Positions 1-7,403 are shown, counted from the stretch's first letter. The stretch: DNA of 12,781 nt from DASWHR01 sp035541035 (GCA_035541035.1 DATLFO010000348.1:1-12781), one strand, 5' to 3'. The notes: generated from the letters alone by a model not told the origin. Translations and numbers: made by a program.

Positions 1-94
1 CCGGCCGCCGCCGCTGCTGGGCGAGCACACCCGCGAGATCCTCGGCGAGCTCGGCTATGCGCGTGACGACGTCGAGCGGATGGCCGGATCGTGA
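1..94 (+). CDS. CaiB/BaiF-type (class III) CoA-transferase, C-terminal end only
   Basis: The window opens inside a reading frame (first full codon at base 2) that ends at the TGA at 92-94. About 30 residues are visible, ending PLLGEHTREILGELGY followed by a short Asp/Glu-rich tail. The 'P-x-LGEHT-x-E-I/V-L-x-ELGY' ending is characteristic of family III CoA-transferases, where the His and the 'ELGY' helix lie in the last 30 residues. These enzymes move CoA between acids, such as carnitine, formyl/oxalyl or racemase-type substrates. The substrate cannot be told from this tail. The stop overlaps the GTG start of the next gene (GTGA), so the two are probably co-transcribed and translationally coupled. 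The identification rests on a short but distinctive motif. Confidence 0.72.
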   Translation, partial: RPPPLLGEHTREILGELGYARDDVERMAGS

Positions 95-675
95 GGGCGC
101 TGCTGGTCGCCGCGGTCGCCGCCGGCGCGCTGCTGGCCGGCGCCGACGAGGCGCGCGCATGCTCGTGCCGGGTGCGCTCGCCGTCGGCGTACCTGGCCGA
201 TGCGGCAGCCGCGTTCCGCGGAGCGGTCGTCACGCTTGCGCACGGATCCGGCGGCTCGGCCGTGGCGCTGTTCGAGGTGGACGTCGTCTATAAGGGCGAG
301 GTGCCGCGTGCCGTCACGGTTCGCACCGGAGGCGAGGCCGACACGTGCGCGGTTCCGTTCCGCCGGGATGCCGTCTACGTGGTGTTCGTCACCGGCGGGC
401 CCGACGCGCGGCTCGCCCATCTGTGCGGCGGAACGACCGATGATCGCACCTATATCGAGCGGGAAGGCATCGAGCCCGTCGCGACTTACGGCCCGGCGAG
501 GCCGGGCGCCGAACCGAGCGCGAACGACGAGTCGGTCGCGGCGCGTCCGGACGCGGCCGCTCGCTCGCGCGCAGCGCCGATCGCGCTGGCGACGATCATG
601 GCGCTGGTCGCCGCGATGCTGCTCGTTCGCGCCAGAAACGAGGCTTTCTCCGGCCCTCGCGAACCGGGCGCGTAG
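91..675 (+). CDS. Secreted/membrane-anchored NTR (TIMP-like) domain protein with N-terminal Cys-Ser-Cys
   Basis: A 194-residue protein starting at GTG, overlapping the upstream stop by GTGA. Residues 1-23 form a signal peptide (hydrophobic 3-17) ending ARA, a signal peptidase I site that would leave Cys24 as the mature N-terminus, followed by Ser and Cys26. The -3 residue is Ala and -2 is Arg, so this is not a lipobox. Residues 24 to about 130 carry the pattern of netrin-like/TIMP-like bacterial proteins: ACSC, a 'FRGAVV' strand (42-47), a TCAVPF Cys (C86), a YVVFV strand and a final Cys (C112) in LCGGT, giving two likely disulfides. Residues 131-162 form an Ala/Pro-rich linker, 163-180 a transmembrane segment, then RAR and a short cytoplasmic tail. 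The family relation is recognised by pattern only, and the function (protease inhibition, adhesion or other) is unknown. Confidence 0.68.
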   Translation: MRALLVAAVAAGALLAGADEARACSCRVRSPSAYLADAAAAFRGAVVTLAHGSGGSAVALFEVDVVYKGEVPRAVTVRTGGEADTCAVPFRRDAVYVVFVTGGPDARLAHLCGGTTDDRTYIEREGIEPVATYGPARPGAEPSANDESVAARPDAAARSRAAPIALATIMALVAAMLLVRARNEAFSGPREPGA

Positions 676-678
676 TAT
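673..678 (+). promoter_or_regulatory. Possible -10 box (TAGTAT) for the phosphofructokinase gene
   Basis: TAGTAT lies at the stop codon of the preceding gene in a short AT-rich patch. A start site about 7 nt downstream would give a leader of roughly 28 nt containing the Shine-Dalgarno sequence. No convincing -35 box is seen, and read-through from upstream is also possible. Confidence 0.35.
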
Positions 679-697
679 TGAAGGATCCGGCGAATCG

Positions 698-705
698 TAA
701 GGAGG
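698..705 (+). promoter_or_regulatory. Strong Shine-Dalgarno sequence (TAAGGAGG) of the phosphofructokinase gene
   Basis: TAAGGAGG is a near-perfect anti-16S match placed 7 nt before the ATG at 713, and it fixes this start. It is the best ribosome binding site in the window. Several neighbouring genes have none. Confidence 0.85.
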
Positions 706-712
706 CCCCTCG

Positions 713-1741
713 ATGCGGATCGGGATCCTGACCGGCGGCGGCGACGCTCCCGGTCTCAACGCGGTCATCCGCGCGATCGTGCGGAAAGCGACCGACGTCT
801 ACGGCCACGCGATCATCGGCTTCCGCAACGGATGGAAGGGCGCTGTCGATGCCGAGGTCGAGACGCTCACGCGCGAAAGCGTGACCGGGATCCTGCCGCG
901 CGGCGGGACGATCCTGGGATCGTCGCGAACCAACCCGTTCAAGATCGAAGACGGCGTCGCCAAGACCAAGCACACCCTGCAGGCCTTCAACATCGACGCG
1001 CTGATCCCGATCGGCGGCGAGGACACGCTCGGCGTCGCCGCGAAGCTCCACGAAGAAGGCGTCAAGATCGTCGGCGTGCCCAAGACGATCGACAACGATC
1101 TGTCGGGAACCGACTACACCTTCGGGTTCAACACCGCCGTCGAGATCGCGACCGAGGCGCTGGATCGGCTCCACACGACCGCCGAGGCGCATCAGCGCGT
1201 GCTGGTCGTCGAGCTGATGGGACGCCACGCCGGCTGGATCGCCGCCTACGCCGGCATTGCCTCGGGTGCGGACGCGATCCTGGTCCCCGAAGAGGCCTTC
1301 GACATCGAAGTCGTCTGCGAGCATCTGATTCGCCGGCACCATCGCGGCCGCAACTTCTCGATCGTCGTCGTCGCCGAAGGTGCCAAGCCGAAGGAAGGAA
1401 CGCTGGTCCTGCAGAGCGAGGAGACCGACCAGTTCGGTCACGTGCGACTGGGCGGCATCGCGAATATGATCGCGCCCGAGATCGAAAAGCGCACCGGCTT
1501 CGAGACGCGCGTGACGATCCTCGGGCACGTGCAGCGCGGCGGCACGCCCAGCGCCTTCGATCGCGTGCTCGCGACGCGCTTCGGCGTGGAGGCGATCGAC
1601 GCCGTGCACGAAGGCGACTTCGGCACGATGGTCGCGGTGCAAGGCAACGAGATCGTGCGCGTCCCGATCGGGGAGGGTGTCGGCAAGCTCAAGACGCTCC
1701 CGAAGTCGATCATGGACGTTGCCGAAGTCTTCTTCGGCTAA
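713..1741 (+). CDS. pfkA: 6-phosphofructokinase, PPi-dependent type by active-site residues
   Basis: A 342-residue glycolytic enzyme that phosphorylates fructose 6-phosphate to the 1,6-bisphosphate in the cytosol. The Rossmann start TGGGDAPGLNAVIRA (7-21), the GGED motif (101-104), the PKTIDNDL signature (123-130, with D127 and D129 as catalytic acids), ELMGRHAGW (167-175) and GHVQRGG (271-277) are all present. Numbering matches E. coli PfkA through the active site. Position 104 is Asp and 124 is Lys, where ATP-dependent enzymes have Gly and Gly. D104/K124 is the established signature of PPi-dependent PFK, and the sequence resembles the actinobacterial PPi-PFK group with GGEDTLG. PPi use is therefore inferred and would make the step reversible. 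The gene is intact, has a strong SD at 698-705, and its TAA overlaps the stop of the convergent permease gene by 3 bases. Confidence 0.95.
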   Translation: MRIGILTGGGDAPGLNAVIRAIVRKATDVYGHAIIGFRNGWKGAVDAEVETLTRESVTGILPRGGTILGSSRTNPFKIEDGVAKTKHTLQAFNIDALIPIGGEDTLGVAAKLHEEGVKIVGVPKTIDNDLSGTDYTFGFNTAVEIATEALDRLHTTAEAHQRVLVVELMGRHAGWIAAYAGIASGADAILVPEEAFDIEVVCEHLIRRHHRGRNFSIVVVAEGAKPKEGTLVLQSEETDQFGHVRLGGIANMIAPEIEKRTGFETRVTILGHVQRGGTPSAFDRVLATRFGVEAIDAVHEGDFGTMVAVQGNEIVRVPIGEGVGKLKTLPKSIMDVAEVFFG

Positions 1742-2673
1742 ACCGCGCTCGACTCGCGTCCGGCGCGCCTCGCCGATTCGAGCCTGGCGCGGCGCTGGTC
1801 GCGCTCGGTGATGACCACGCCGCCGACGACCATCGCGGCGGCCAGCGCGACCCAGGCGGTGAGCGGCTCGCCCAGCAGCAGCGCGGCCGAAAGGACCGCG
1901 ACCACCGGCACCATGTAGATGAAGACCGCGATCTTGGCCGCCTCGACCATCGACAGGGCGAGGTTGAAGATCAGGTAGCCCGCCACGCTCGAGCCGAGGC
2001 CGAGGAAGATCGTCCAGGCCCACGCTTCGGCGGGCAGCGCGGCGATCTCGCGCAGCGTTTCGGCGCGCACGAACGGCAGCAGCATCACCCCGCCGACCAA
2101 GAACGTGGTCGCCGTCAGCCGCATCGCCTTTACGCGCGGCAGGATCGAGCGTCCCACGACCGTGTAGACCGCCCACGAGGCGGGGGAGAGCAGCGCGACC
2201 AGCACGCCGGACAGCTGCGTGGGCCGTCCGTCGGCGGCAGGCGAGCCTTTCATCGCAAGGACCACGACGCCCGCGAATGCCAGCGCGATCCCGGCGGCGC
2301 GGCGCGTGGAGACCGATTCGCGCAGCACCAGCGCCGACAGCACCGCGACCATCACCGGCGCGGTTCCGACGATTAGCGCCGCGACGCTCGCCGAGGTGCG
2401 GTGCTCGCCCCAGGTGATCGCCAGGTGGTAGACGGGGATGCCGAGCAGCGCCAGCACGCCGATGCGCCACTCGTCGCCCTTGAAGCGAGCGGGCCGGGCG
2501 CCGCGCCAGACCAACGCCAGCAACAGGATCGCGGCGTCGGCGACGGCGAAGCGCAGGATCGTCAGCGTGGCCGGCGACATGTGATCGAGCGCTTCCTTGA
2601 TTCCCACGAACGCCAGGCCCCACAGCAGCGAGACCGACAGCATCAGCAGGTAGACGACGGCGTTCGGCGGCAT
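1738..2673 (-). CDS. EamA (drug/metabolite transporter) family permease
   Basis: A 311-residue integral membrane protein with about ten hydrophobic segments in two EamA repeats. Examples are residues 7-25, 35-56, 71-88, 97-117 and 125-143 in the first half, with matching segments at about 154-290 in the second. The 'SASVAALIVGTAPVMVAVL' stretch (95-112 region) and the 'AKIAVFIYMVPVVAVL' plus LLGEP stretch (246-270) are the repeat signatures seen in RhaT/YdcZ/RarD relatives. Members export amino acids, metabolites or drugs; the substrate cannot be deduced. The Arg-rich tail (291-311) is likely cytoplasmic. The ATG at 2673 has no Shine-Dalgarno sequence but a TAAACT box 6 nt upstream. The gene is divergent from the threonine aldolase (82 bp apart) and convergent with the phosphofructokinase (3-bp stop overlap). 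Confidence 0.9.
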   Translation of the reverse strand: MPPNAVVYLLMLSVSLLWGLAFVGIKEALDHMSPATLTILRFAVADAAILLLALVWRGARPARFKGDEWRIGVLALLGIPVYHLAITWGEHRTSASVAALIVGTAPVMVAVLSALVLRESVSTRRAAGIALAFAGVVVLAMKGSPAADGRPTQLSGVLVALLSPASWAVYTVVGRSILPRVKAMRLTATTFLVGGVMLLPFVRAETLREIAALPAEAWAWTIFLGLGSSVAGYLIFNLALSMVEAAKIAVFIYMVPVVAVLSAALLLGEPLTAWVALAAAMVVGGVVITERDQRRARLESARRAGRESSAV

Positions 2674-2679
2674 GGGCCG

Positions 2680-2685
2680 AGTTTA
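2680..2685 (-). promoter_or_regulatory. Candidate -10 box (TAAACT) for the EamA permease, leaderless
   Basis: On the minus strand TAAACT is followed by six bases (CGGCCC) and then ATG. Transcription starting about 7 nt after the box would begin at or next to the start codon. No -35 consensus is apparent. Confidence 0.5.
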
Positions 2686-2741
2686 GTCCCGGCGGCGCGC
2701 CCGCGACCGGCGCATTTCGGCCGCCGCCGTGCCCGCGCCGG

Positions 2742-2747
2742 TATCAT
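2742..2747 (+). promoter_or_regulatory. Candidate -10 box (TATCAT) for the threonine aldolase, leaderless or very short leader
   Basis: TATCAT ends 8 nt before the ATG at 2756. A GGAGG at 2749-2753 sits only 2 nt from the ATG, too close to be a normal Shine-Dalgarno site. It would lie at or before the predicted transcription start. Confidence 0.5.
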
Positions 2748-2755
2748 CGGAGGCC

Positions 2756-3787
2756 ATGGACATCGTCGAGCTGCGTTCCGATACGTTCACCACGCCGACG
2801 CCCGAGATGCGCCGCGCCATGGCCGAGGCCGAGGTCGGCGACGACGTCTGGGGCGAAGACCCGACCGCGATCGCGCTGCAAGAGCGTGCCGCCGGGATCT
2901 TCGGCAAGGAAGCGGGCCTGTTCGTGCCGTCGGGCTCGATGGGGAACCAGATGTCGATCGCCGCGATGACGCGGCCGGGCGACGAGGTCGTCTGCGAAGC
3001 GCAGTCCCACATCGTGCTCTACGAGATGGGCGCGCCCGCCACGATCGCGCAGGTGATGCTGCGAACGATCGAGGCGCCCGACGCGATCCTGGATCCCGAT
3101 GCGGTCGCGCACACGATCCGTCCGGCGTCGGGTCATACGACCGGCACGTCGCTGGTCAGCCTCGAGAACACGCATAACGCGCGCGGCGGGCGGATCGTGC
3201 CGCTGGACGCGATGCGCGCGGTCGCCAAGGTCGCGCATGAACGCAACGTCGCGGTGTTTCTGGACGGGGCGCGCATCTTCAACGCCGCGGTCGCCACGGG
3301 CATCCCGGTGCGGGACTGGGCCGCCGATGTGGACGCGCTGTCGTTCTGCTTCTCGAAGGGGCTGGGCGCGCCGGTCGGCTCGATGATCGTGGGCACGCAA
3401 GAGCACATCGACCGGTGCCGTGTGCTGCGCAAGCGCTACGGCGGCGGCATGCGCCAAGTCGGCGTGCTCTGCGCCGCGGCGCGCGTCGCGCTCGACACGC
3501 AGATCGACCGCCTCGCCGACGATCACGCGAACGCCCGGCGGCTCGCCGAAGGATGGGCCGAGGCGCTTCCCGGGTGCGTGGACCCCGCGACCGTCGAGAC
3601 GAACATGGTCTTCGCCGACCTGCAGGGCCGCGACGCCGCGTCCGTCGCTGCCGCGCTTTGGGAACGCGGCGTGCGGGTCGGGCCGACCGGCCCGTCGGCC
3701 ATCCGGGCCGTCACGCACCGCGACGTCACCGCCGAGGGTATCGAGGCCGCGATTTCCGCTTTTTCCGAGGCCGTTCGGGCCTCCTGA
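2756..3787 (+). CDS. ltaE: Low-specificity L-threonine aldolase (PLP-dependent)
   Basis: A 343-residue cytosolic fold-type I PLP enzyme that cleaves L-threonine/L-allo-threonine to glycine and acetaldehyde. The start motif LRSDTFTTPTPEMR (6-19), the GDDVWGEDPT segment (about 28-37), FVPSGSMGNQ, the cofactor-stacking His85 in QSHIVLYE, ENTHN in the middle, the LDGAR Asp (PLP nitrogen partner) and the Schiff-base Lys201 in FSKGLGAPVG are all in order. Length matches the family (about 330-350). An in-frame GTG at 2729 would add nine residues, but homologues begin close to 'M-x-x-x-x-LRSDT' and the TATCAT promoter box lies inside that extension, so ATG 2756 is preferred. The gene is probably transcribed alone from the divergent promoter region at 2674-2755. 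Confidence 0.93.
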   Translation: MDIVELRSDTFTTPTPEMRRAMAEAEVGDDVWGEDPTAIALQERAAGIFGKEAGLFVPSGSMGNQMSIAAMTRPGDEVVCEAQSHIVLYEMGAPATIAQVMLRTIEAPDAILDPDAVAHTIRPASGHTTGTSLVSLENTHNARGGRIVPLDAMRAVAKVAHERNVAVFLDGARIFNAAVATGIPVRDWAADVDALSFCFSKGLGAPVGSMIVGTQEHIDRCRVLRKRYGGGMRQVGVLCAAARVALDTQIDRLADDHANARRLAEGWAEALPGCVDPATVETNMVFADLQGRDAASVAAALWERGVRVGPTGPSAIRAVTHRDVTAEGIEAAISAFSEAVRAS

Positions 3788-3805
3788 TATCCCGGAGACG
3801 TCCGG

Positions 3806-3843
3806 CCTCGCCGCTATCGCAGCGGGGTCCGCCGCGAGGATTT
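3806..3843 (+). terminator. Possible intrinsic terminator after the threonine aldolase
   Basis: CCTCGC (3806-3811) pairs with GCGAGG (3834-3839). Within it CCGCT/AGCGG can form a smaller hairpin. The outer stem is followed by ATTTTC, a short T-tract of four. It lies 18 nt past the ltaE stop and ahead of the next gene, as expected of a terminator, but the U-tract is weak. Confidence 0.4.
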
Positions 3844-3871
3844 TCCCGATCCGGGGCGAACCGGTACCTCT

Positions 3872-5305
3872 ATGGGCCGAGCCAGGATCCTCGCCGTGCT
3901 GCTTGCATTGGCGATGTTCGCGCCGCACGCATCCTCCGCGTCGGTACCGGCGGCGTCACCGGTGACGGGCGGCGACGCGGGCCTGTGCGTGCGCCCGGTC
4001 GTCGAGACCGGCGCGTCCTGCACCTTCAACGTCTGGGGCCGCGTCACGGACCCGGACGGGCCGGTGATCAACGCGACCGTCGCCCATTCCGGCGGCCGGA
4101 CCCGCAGCGACGAGCGCGGCTTCTTCGACCTGTATGTGAACAGCCCCGGCAGCTACCTGGTGATCGTGGAGTCGCGTCCCGGCTGCCGCGTCCCGATGCG
4201 CGTGACCGTGGACGCCGCGACCGCGATCCGCGACGGCGGCGTGCGGCGCGACGTGACGCTTCCCTGCACGCGGCCGACCTACAACGCCTTCGGGTTCGGC
4301 GTGGTGCAGAGCGGGGCGCTGGTGACGATCGCGCGCTCCGGCGTGAGCCATAGCGGCTACGCGCCCGGCCGCATCGACTGGTTCGAGCTCCGCGGCGGCC
4401 GCGTCCTGGCGCCCCAGCCGTTCATCGACACCGCGCACGACGACCGCGACGCGGCCGGCGGCCTCACCCGGACGGGCGCGCTCGTCGTTTTCTATGCGCA
4501 TTTCGATCAGCGTGCCAACCGCTGGGCGGGTATGCGATACGTGCGGGCGGCGCGGGAAGGCACCGTGATGGGCACGATCCCGCACGGCAGCCTGGTGTCG
4601 TTCTCGCCGTACGGCCCGATCGTCATCCTGCCGTCCGGGCGGCTGCTGCAGACCTTCTACGGAACGGACGCCGCAAACGTCACGCGCATCTACACGTCGC
4701 TGTCGAACGACGACGGACGGACCTGGAGCCCGATCACGCCGATCGAGGTGTCGCCGCCGTTCCGCGCGAACGAAGCCGCGGCCGTCTATCTGGACGGCTC
4801 GTCGGATGCGCGGGCGCGCCTGCTGATGGTGGCGCGCGCGGACGGCTGGTCGAACGGCAGGCGGTGGTTCGGCCTGGTCCAGTACAGCTCATCCGACGGC
4901 GGCCGGAGCTGGCGGCGTCACGGGCTGATCTCGATCACCCGGTCGGCGCGCGAGTCGATTCCGTGGCTCGCGACGCTCGGCGGCGGCCGGGTCGCGATGG
5001 TGTGGGCCGATCGCGGCACGCTCACGCTCAAGCGCAGCGTGACGCGATCGTCGGAGGCGCTGGCGATGCGCTGGGCGGAGGGGCAGGTCGTGTACCGGAG
5101 CCGCGTGCCGGACGCACCGTCACCCGACATCGGCGACTTCGGCTATCCGTCGATCGCCTCGTACGGGCCGCAGGACTCGCGCAAGGCGATCGTGTTCAAC
5201 GACATCGATCCGGCAAACTCGATCGGAACGATGGCCGACGTGGATCTGTATGCGATCCCCCTGTGGGCCTCGCCGGCGGACCCGCCGGTCACGTTGTCGC
5301 CCTGA
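3872..5305 (+). CDS. Secreted Asp-box (sialidase-like beta-propeller) protein with N-terminal Ig-like domain
   Basis: A 477-residue protein with a signal peptide (hydrophobic 6-17, likely cleaved near SSA at 21-23). Residues about 50-105 resemble a carboxypeptidase-regulatory Ig-like fold: 'VWGRVTDPDGPVINATV', then 'DERGFFDLYV' and 'GSYLVIVES'. Cysteines 39, 50, 105 and 132 probably form disulfides. Residues about 135-470 look like a sialidase-type propeller. Two clear Asp-boxes occur: S278-x-D280-x-G282-x-T284-W285 and S340-x-D342-x-G344-x-x-W347. The sialidase FRIP motif is absent, the closest string being FRAN (297-300), so enzymatic activity is doubtful and a binding role is possible. The ATG gives a complete signal peptide; no clear Shine-Dalgarno sequence is seen. 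The 3' end overlaps the convergent sensor kinase by 17 bp. The physiological role is unknown. Confidence 0.75.
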   Translation: MGRARILAVLLALAMFAPHASSASVPAASPVTGGDAGLCVRPVVETGASCTFNVWGRVTDPDGPVINATVAHSGGRTRSDERGFFDLYVNSPGSYLVIVESRPGCRVPMRVTVDAATAIRDGGVRRDVTLPCTRPTYNAFGFGVVQSGALVTIARSGVSHSGYAPGRIDWFELRGGRVLAPQPFIDTAHDDRDAAGGLTRTGALVVFYAHFDQRANRWAGMRYVRAAREGTVMGTIPHGSLVSFSPYGPIVILPSGRLLQTFYGTDAANVTRIYTSLSNDDGRTWSPITPIEVSPPFRANEAAAVYLDGSSDARARLLMVARADGWSNGRRWFGLVQYSSSDGGRSWRRHGLISITRSARESIPWLATLGGGRVAMVWADRGTLTLKRSVTRSSEALAMRWAEGQVVYRSRVPDAPSPDIGDFGYPSIASYGPQDSRKAIVFNDIDPANSIGTMADVDLYAIPLWASPADPPVTLSP

Positions 5306-6722
5306 CGCCGGAGTCTTCCTCCGGCGGCAAAGCCCCGGTGATCGAGTCGTCCTCGGCCGGCAGGCGTACCCACATGGTCGTGCCGCGGGCGGGCTCGCTC
5401 TCGGCCACGATCGCTCCGCCGTGCTCCTCGACGACCGACTTCACGATCGCGAGACCCAGGCCGCTGCCTCGCTCGGCGCGAGAGCGGTCGCTGCGCCAGA
5501 AGCGGTCGAAGGCGTGCGCGACCTCCTCGGTGGTCATGCCGAGGCCGGTGTCGGCGACGCGCAAGACGGCCCACTGATCCTCGCGGTGCACCGATACGTC
5601 GACCGAGCCGTCTCCCGGCGTGTACTTCATCGCGTTCTCGACCAGATTGGTCACTACGCGCCGCAGCCCCTCGGTCGATCCGCGCACCACGATCGACTGG
5701 TCGGCGTCCACGGTCACGTGCGGCCCGTCCCCGCCCGAGGCGGTGTCGGCGGTCTGTGCGCCCATGACGGCCTCGCGCACCACGTCTGCGAGCCGCACCC
5801 GCTCCTCGCGGGGCTGGGCGCGCGCGTCGGCGCGGGCCAGGGCGAGCAGGTCGGCGATCAGGCGGCTCATGCGCTCGGCTTCTTCGATCGAGTCGGTGAG
5901 CGCGGCCTTGAGCTCGTCGGGTGAGATCGCGGGTGACGCCTTGATGACCTCGAGGTTGCCGCGCATCGTCGTGAGCGGCGTACGCATCTCGTGCGAGGCG
6001 TCGGCCAGGAAGCGCCGCTGCCCTTCGAGGGTGCGCTCGAGCTCGGTCTGGGCGCTTTCGAGCCGGTCGAGCATTCCGTTGAAGGCTTTCGTCAGCTTGC
6101 CGAGCTCGTCCTCGCCGCCGGGATCGACGCGTCGCGACAGGTCGCGGGTCTCGCCGATCGCGGTGGCCGCGTCGGCGACCTCCTCGACCGGACGAAGCGC
6201 CGTCTTGGCCGCCTGCCACGACAGCGCCGCGGCCAGGGCGAGCCCGATCACGCCCGCCCACGCCAGCAGCAGCCGCAGCCGGTTGAGCGTCTCGGCGATG
6301 TTGGCGCGCGGCGCCGCCACCACCAGCGCGGCGACGGTGCGGCCCGAGCCGTCGACGACCTCGGTGACCCGCATGCGCAGCGGCACCCCCGACACGGTGA
6401 TGTCGGCGTAGTAGCTGGGCTCGTCGCCCCGCGCGACCGACAGCACGCGCTCGTCCGAGGGGAGCAGCACGCTCGACGGCGGCCAGATCGGCTGCTCGGT
6501 CCCGCCGGGGCTCACGATCTGCGCGACGTAGTCGACGCGGCTTCGGAATGCCTCGGTGTTGGGATAGAACCGGATGATCTCGTCGGTGTAGCGGGTGAGC
6601 GTCTGATCGAGATTGTCGTGGAGAGTCTTGTTGAGCGTCAGATAGACGCCGGTGCCGAACGCGGTCAGCACGATCGCCAGCACCAGCGTGGAGACGAGCG
6701 TTAAGCGAAGGCGAAGCGACAT
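5289..6722 (-). CDS. Two-component sensor histidine kinase (MprB/BaeS-like)
   Basis: A 477-residue membrane kinase. TM1 is at about 8-29, an extracytoplasmic sensor region at about 30-150, TM2 at about 151-168, HAMP at about 170-225, and HisKA has the phospho-acceptor His244 in FLADASHEMRTPL. The catalytic domain has the N box (N359, N363), G1 DTGLGM (391-396), the F box FDRFWR (405-410) and G2 GSGLGLAIVK (419-428). All catalytic motifs are intact. The ATG at 6722 begins the usual short positively charged 'MSLRLRL' ahead of TM1. An in-frame extension further upstream lies inside the regulator gene and is rejected. The gap to the regulator's stop is only 5 nt, with no Shine-Dalgarno sequence, so expression by translational coupling is likely. 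The sensed signal is unknown. The gene ends 17 bp inside the convergent Asp-box gene. Confidence 0.95.
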   Translation of the reverse strand: MSLRLRLTLVSTLVLAIVLTAFGTGVYLTLNKTLHDNLDQTLTRYTDEIIRFYPNTEAFRSRVDYVAQIVSPGGTEQPIWPPSSVLLPSDERVLSVARGDEPSYYADITVSGVPLRMRVTEVVDGSGRTVAALVVAAPRANIAETLNRLRLLLAWAGVIGLALAAALSWQAAKTALRPVEEVADAATAIGETRDLSRRVDPGGEDELGKLTKAFNGMLDRLESAQTELERTLEGQRRFLADASHEMRTPLTTMRGNLEVIKASPAISPDELKAALTDSIEEAERMSRLIADLLALARADARAQPREERVRLADVVREAVMGAQTADTASGGDGPHVTVDADQSIVVRGSTEGLRRVVTNLVENAMKYTPGDGSVDVSVHREDQWAVLRVADTGLGMTTEEVAHAFDRFWRSDRSRAERGSGLGLAIVKSVVEEHGGAIVAESEPARGTTMWVRLPAEDDSITGALPPEEDSGVRATT

Positions 6723-6727
6723 GCCGG

Positions 6728-7393
6728 TCAGGACTCGCGCAGCGCGTAGCCGATCCCGCGCACCGTCTTGATCAGGTTCGGGTCCCCGAGCTTCTTGCGA
6801 AGGTATCCGACGTAGACCTCGAGCACGTTCGAGCCGACCTCGGACTCCATGCCCCAGACGTCCTCGAGGATGCGCCACCGCTCGTGCACCACGCGCGGCT
6901 CCCGCAGGAAGAATGCGAGCAGGTCGAACTCCTTGGCGGTGAGCTCGACCGGCTTGCCGGCGCGGCGGACCTCACGGGTGCGGGGATCGATTTCGACGTC
7001 GGCGTAGCGCAGCACCTCGGCCTCGCCGTGGCTGCGGCGCAGCATCGCCCGGACCCGGGCGAGCAGCTCCTCGAGCGAGAAGGGCTTGATCAGGTAGTCG
7101 TCCGCGCCCGCGTCCAGGCCCTTGACCCGGTCCGAGATCGAGTCGCGCGCCGTGAGCATCAGGATCGGCGTGGTGTCGCCTCGCTCGCGCAGCCGCCGCG
7201 CCACCCCGAGGCCGTCCACGCCGGGCATCAGCACGTCGAGCACCATCAGGTCGGGCGCGTGGGCGCTCACCGCGGCAAGCGCGCGGCCGCCGTCCTCGGC
7301 GGTCTCGACCTCGAAGCCGGCCCCTTCCAGGGCGCGCCGCAGCATGTCCCGCAGCTTTCGATCGTCGTCGACGACGAGAATCCTTGATCCCAT
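6728..7393 (-). CDS. OmpR/PhoB-family response regulator (MprA-like)
   Basis: A 221-residue transcription factor. The receiver domain (4-118) has the acidic pair D9/D10, phospho-acceptor D53 in VLDVLMPG, T81 in MLTARD and K103 in LIKPFS. The C-terminal winged-helix DNA-binding domain (about 125-220) has ELTAKEFDLLAFF, the recognition-helix region NVLEVYVGYLRKKL and the terminal hairpin TVRGIGYAL. It is the cognate partner of the kinase that starts 5 nt downstream in the same operon. ATG 7393 is chosen over an in-frame TTG at 7402, because homologues begin just before the ILVVDDD strand and a TACGAT box ends 10 nt upstream of the ATG. A direct repeat upstream of that box suggests autoregulation. 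Its target genes are not evident. Confidence 0.95.
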   Translation of the reverse strand: MGSRILVVDDDRKLRDMLRRALEGAGFEVETAEDGGRALAAVSAHAPDLMVLDVLMPGVDGLGVARRLRERGDTTPILMLTARDSISDRVKGLDAGADDYLIKPFSLEELLARVRAMLRRSHGEAEVLRYADVEIDPRTREVRRAGKPVELTAKEFDLLAFFLREPRVVHERWRILEDVWGMESEVGSNVLEVYVGYLRKKLGDPNLIKTVRGIGYALRES

Positions 7394-7403
7394 GGCGAGC
7401 AAA

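Noticed and set aside
163..168. Lipoprotein reading of the CSC protein (lipobox at Cys24)
   Set aside because: The residues before the Cys are A-R-A without Leu at -3, which fits signal peptidase I and not a lipobox.
832..2376. 514-codon plus-strand frame over the same genes
   Set aside because: Extremely Arg-rich translation without domain features; out-of-frame shadow of pfkA and the permease.
596..2623. Very long minus-strand reading frame (675 codons) across the phosphofructokinase and permease genes
   Set aside because: Its translation is Arg/Ala/Gly-rich low-complexity with no motif. It shadows two clearly recognised genes, an effect of high-GC third positions.
2729..2755. Upstream GTG start for the threonine aldolase
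   Set aside because: It would add nine unconserved residues and place the TATCAT promoter box inside the gene.
3767..3783. Hairpin GAGGCC-GTTCG-GGCCTC at the 3' end of ltaE as a terminator
   Set aside because: It lies inside the coding sequence and lacks a T-tract; the structure at 3806-3843 fits better.
2744..3928. 394-codon minus-strand frame antisense to the threonine aldolase
   Set aside because: Arg/His/Asp-rich shadow; the plus strand has every threonine aldolase motif.
6723..6878. N-terminal extension of the sensor kinase into the regulator gene
   Set aside because: The added residues are out-of-frame regulator sequence. The ATG at 6722 gives the normal short cytoplasmic start before TM1.
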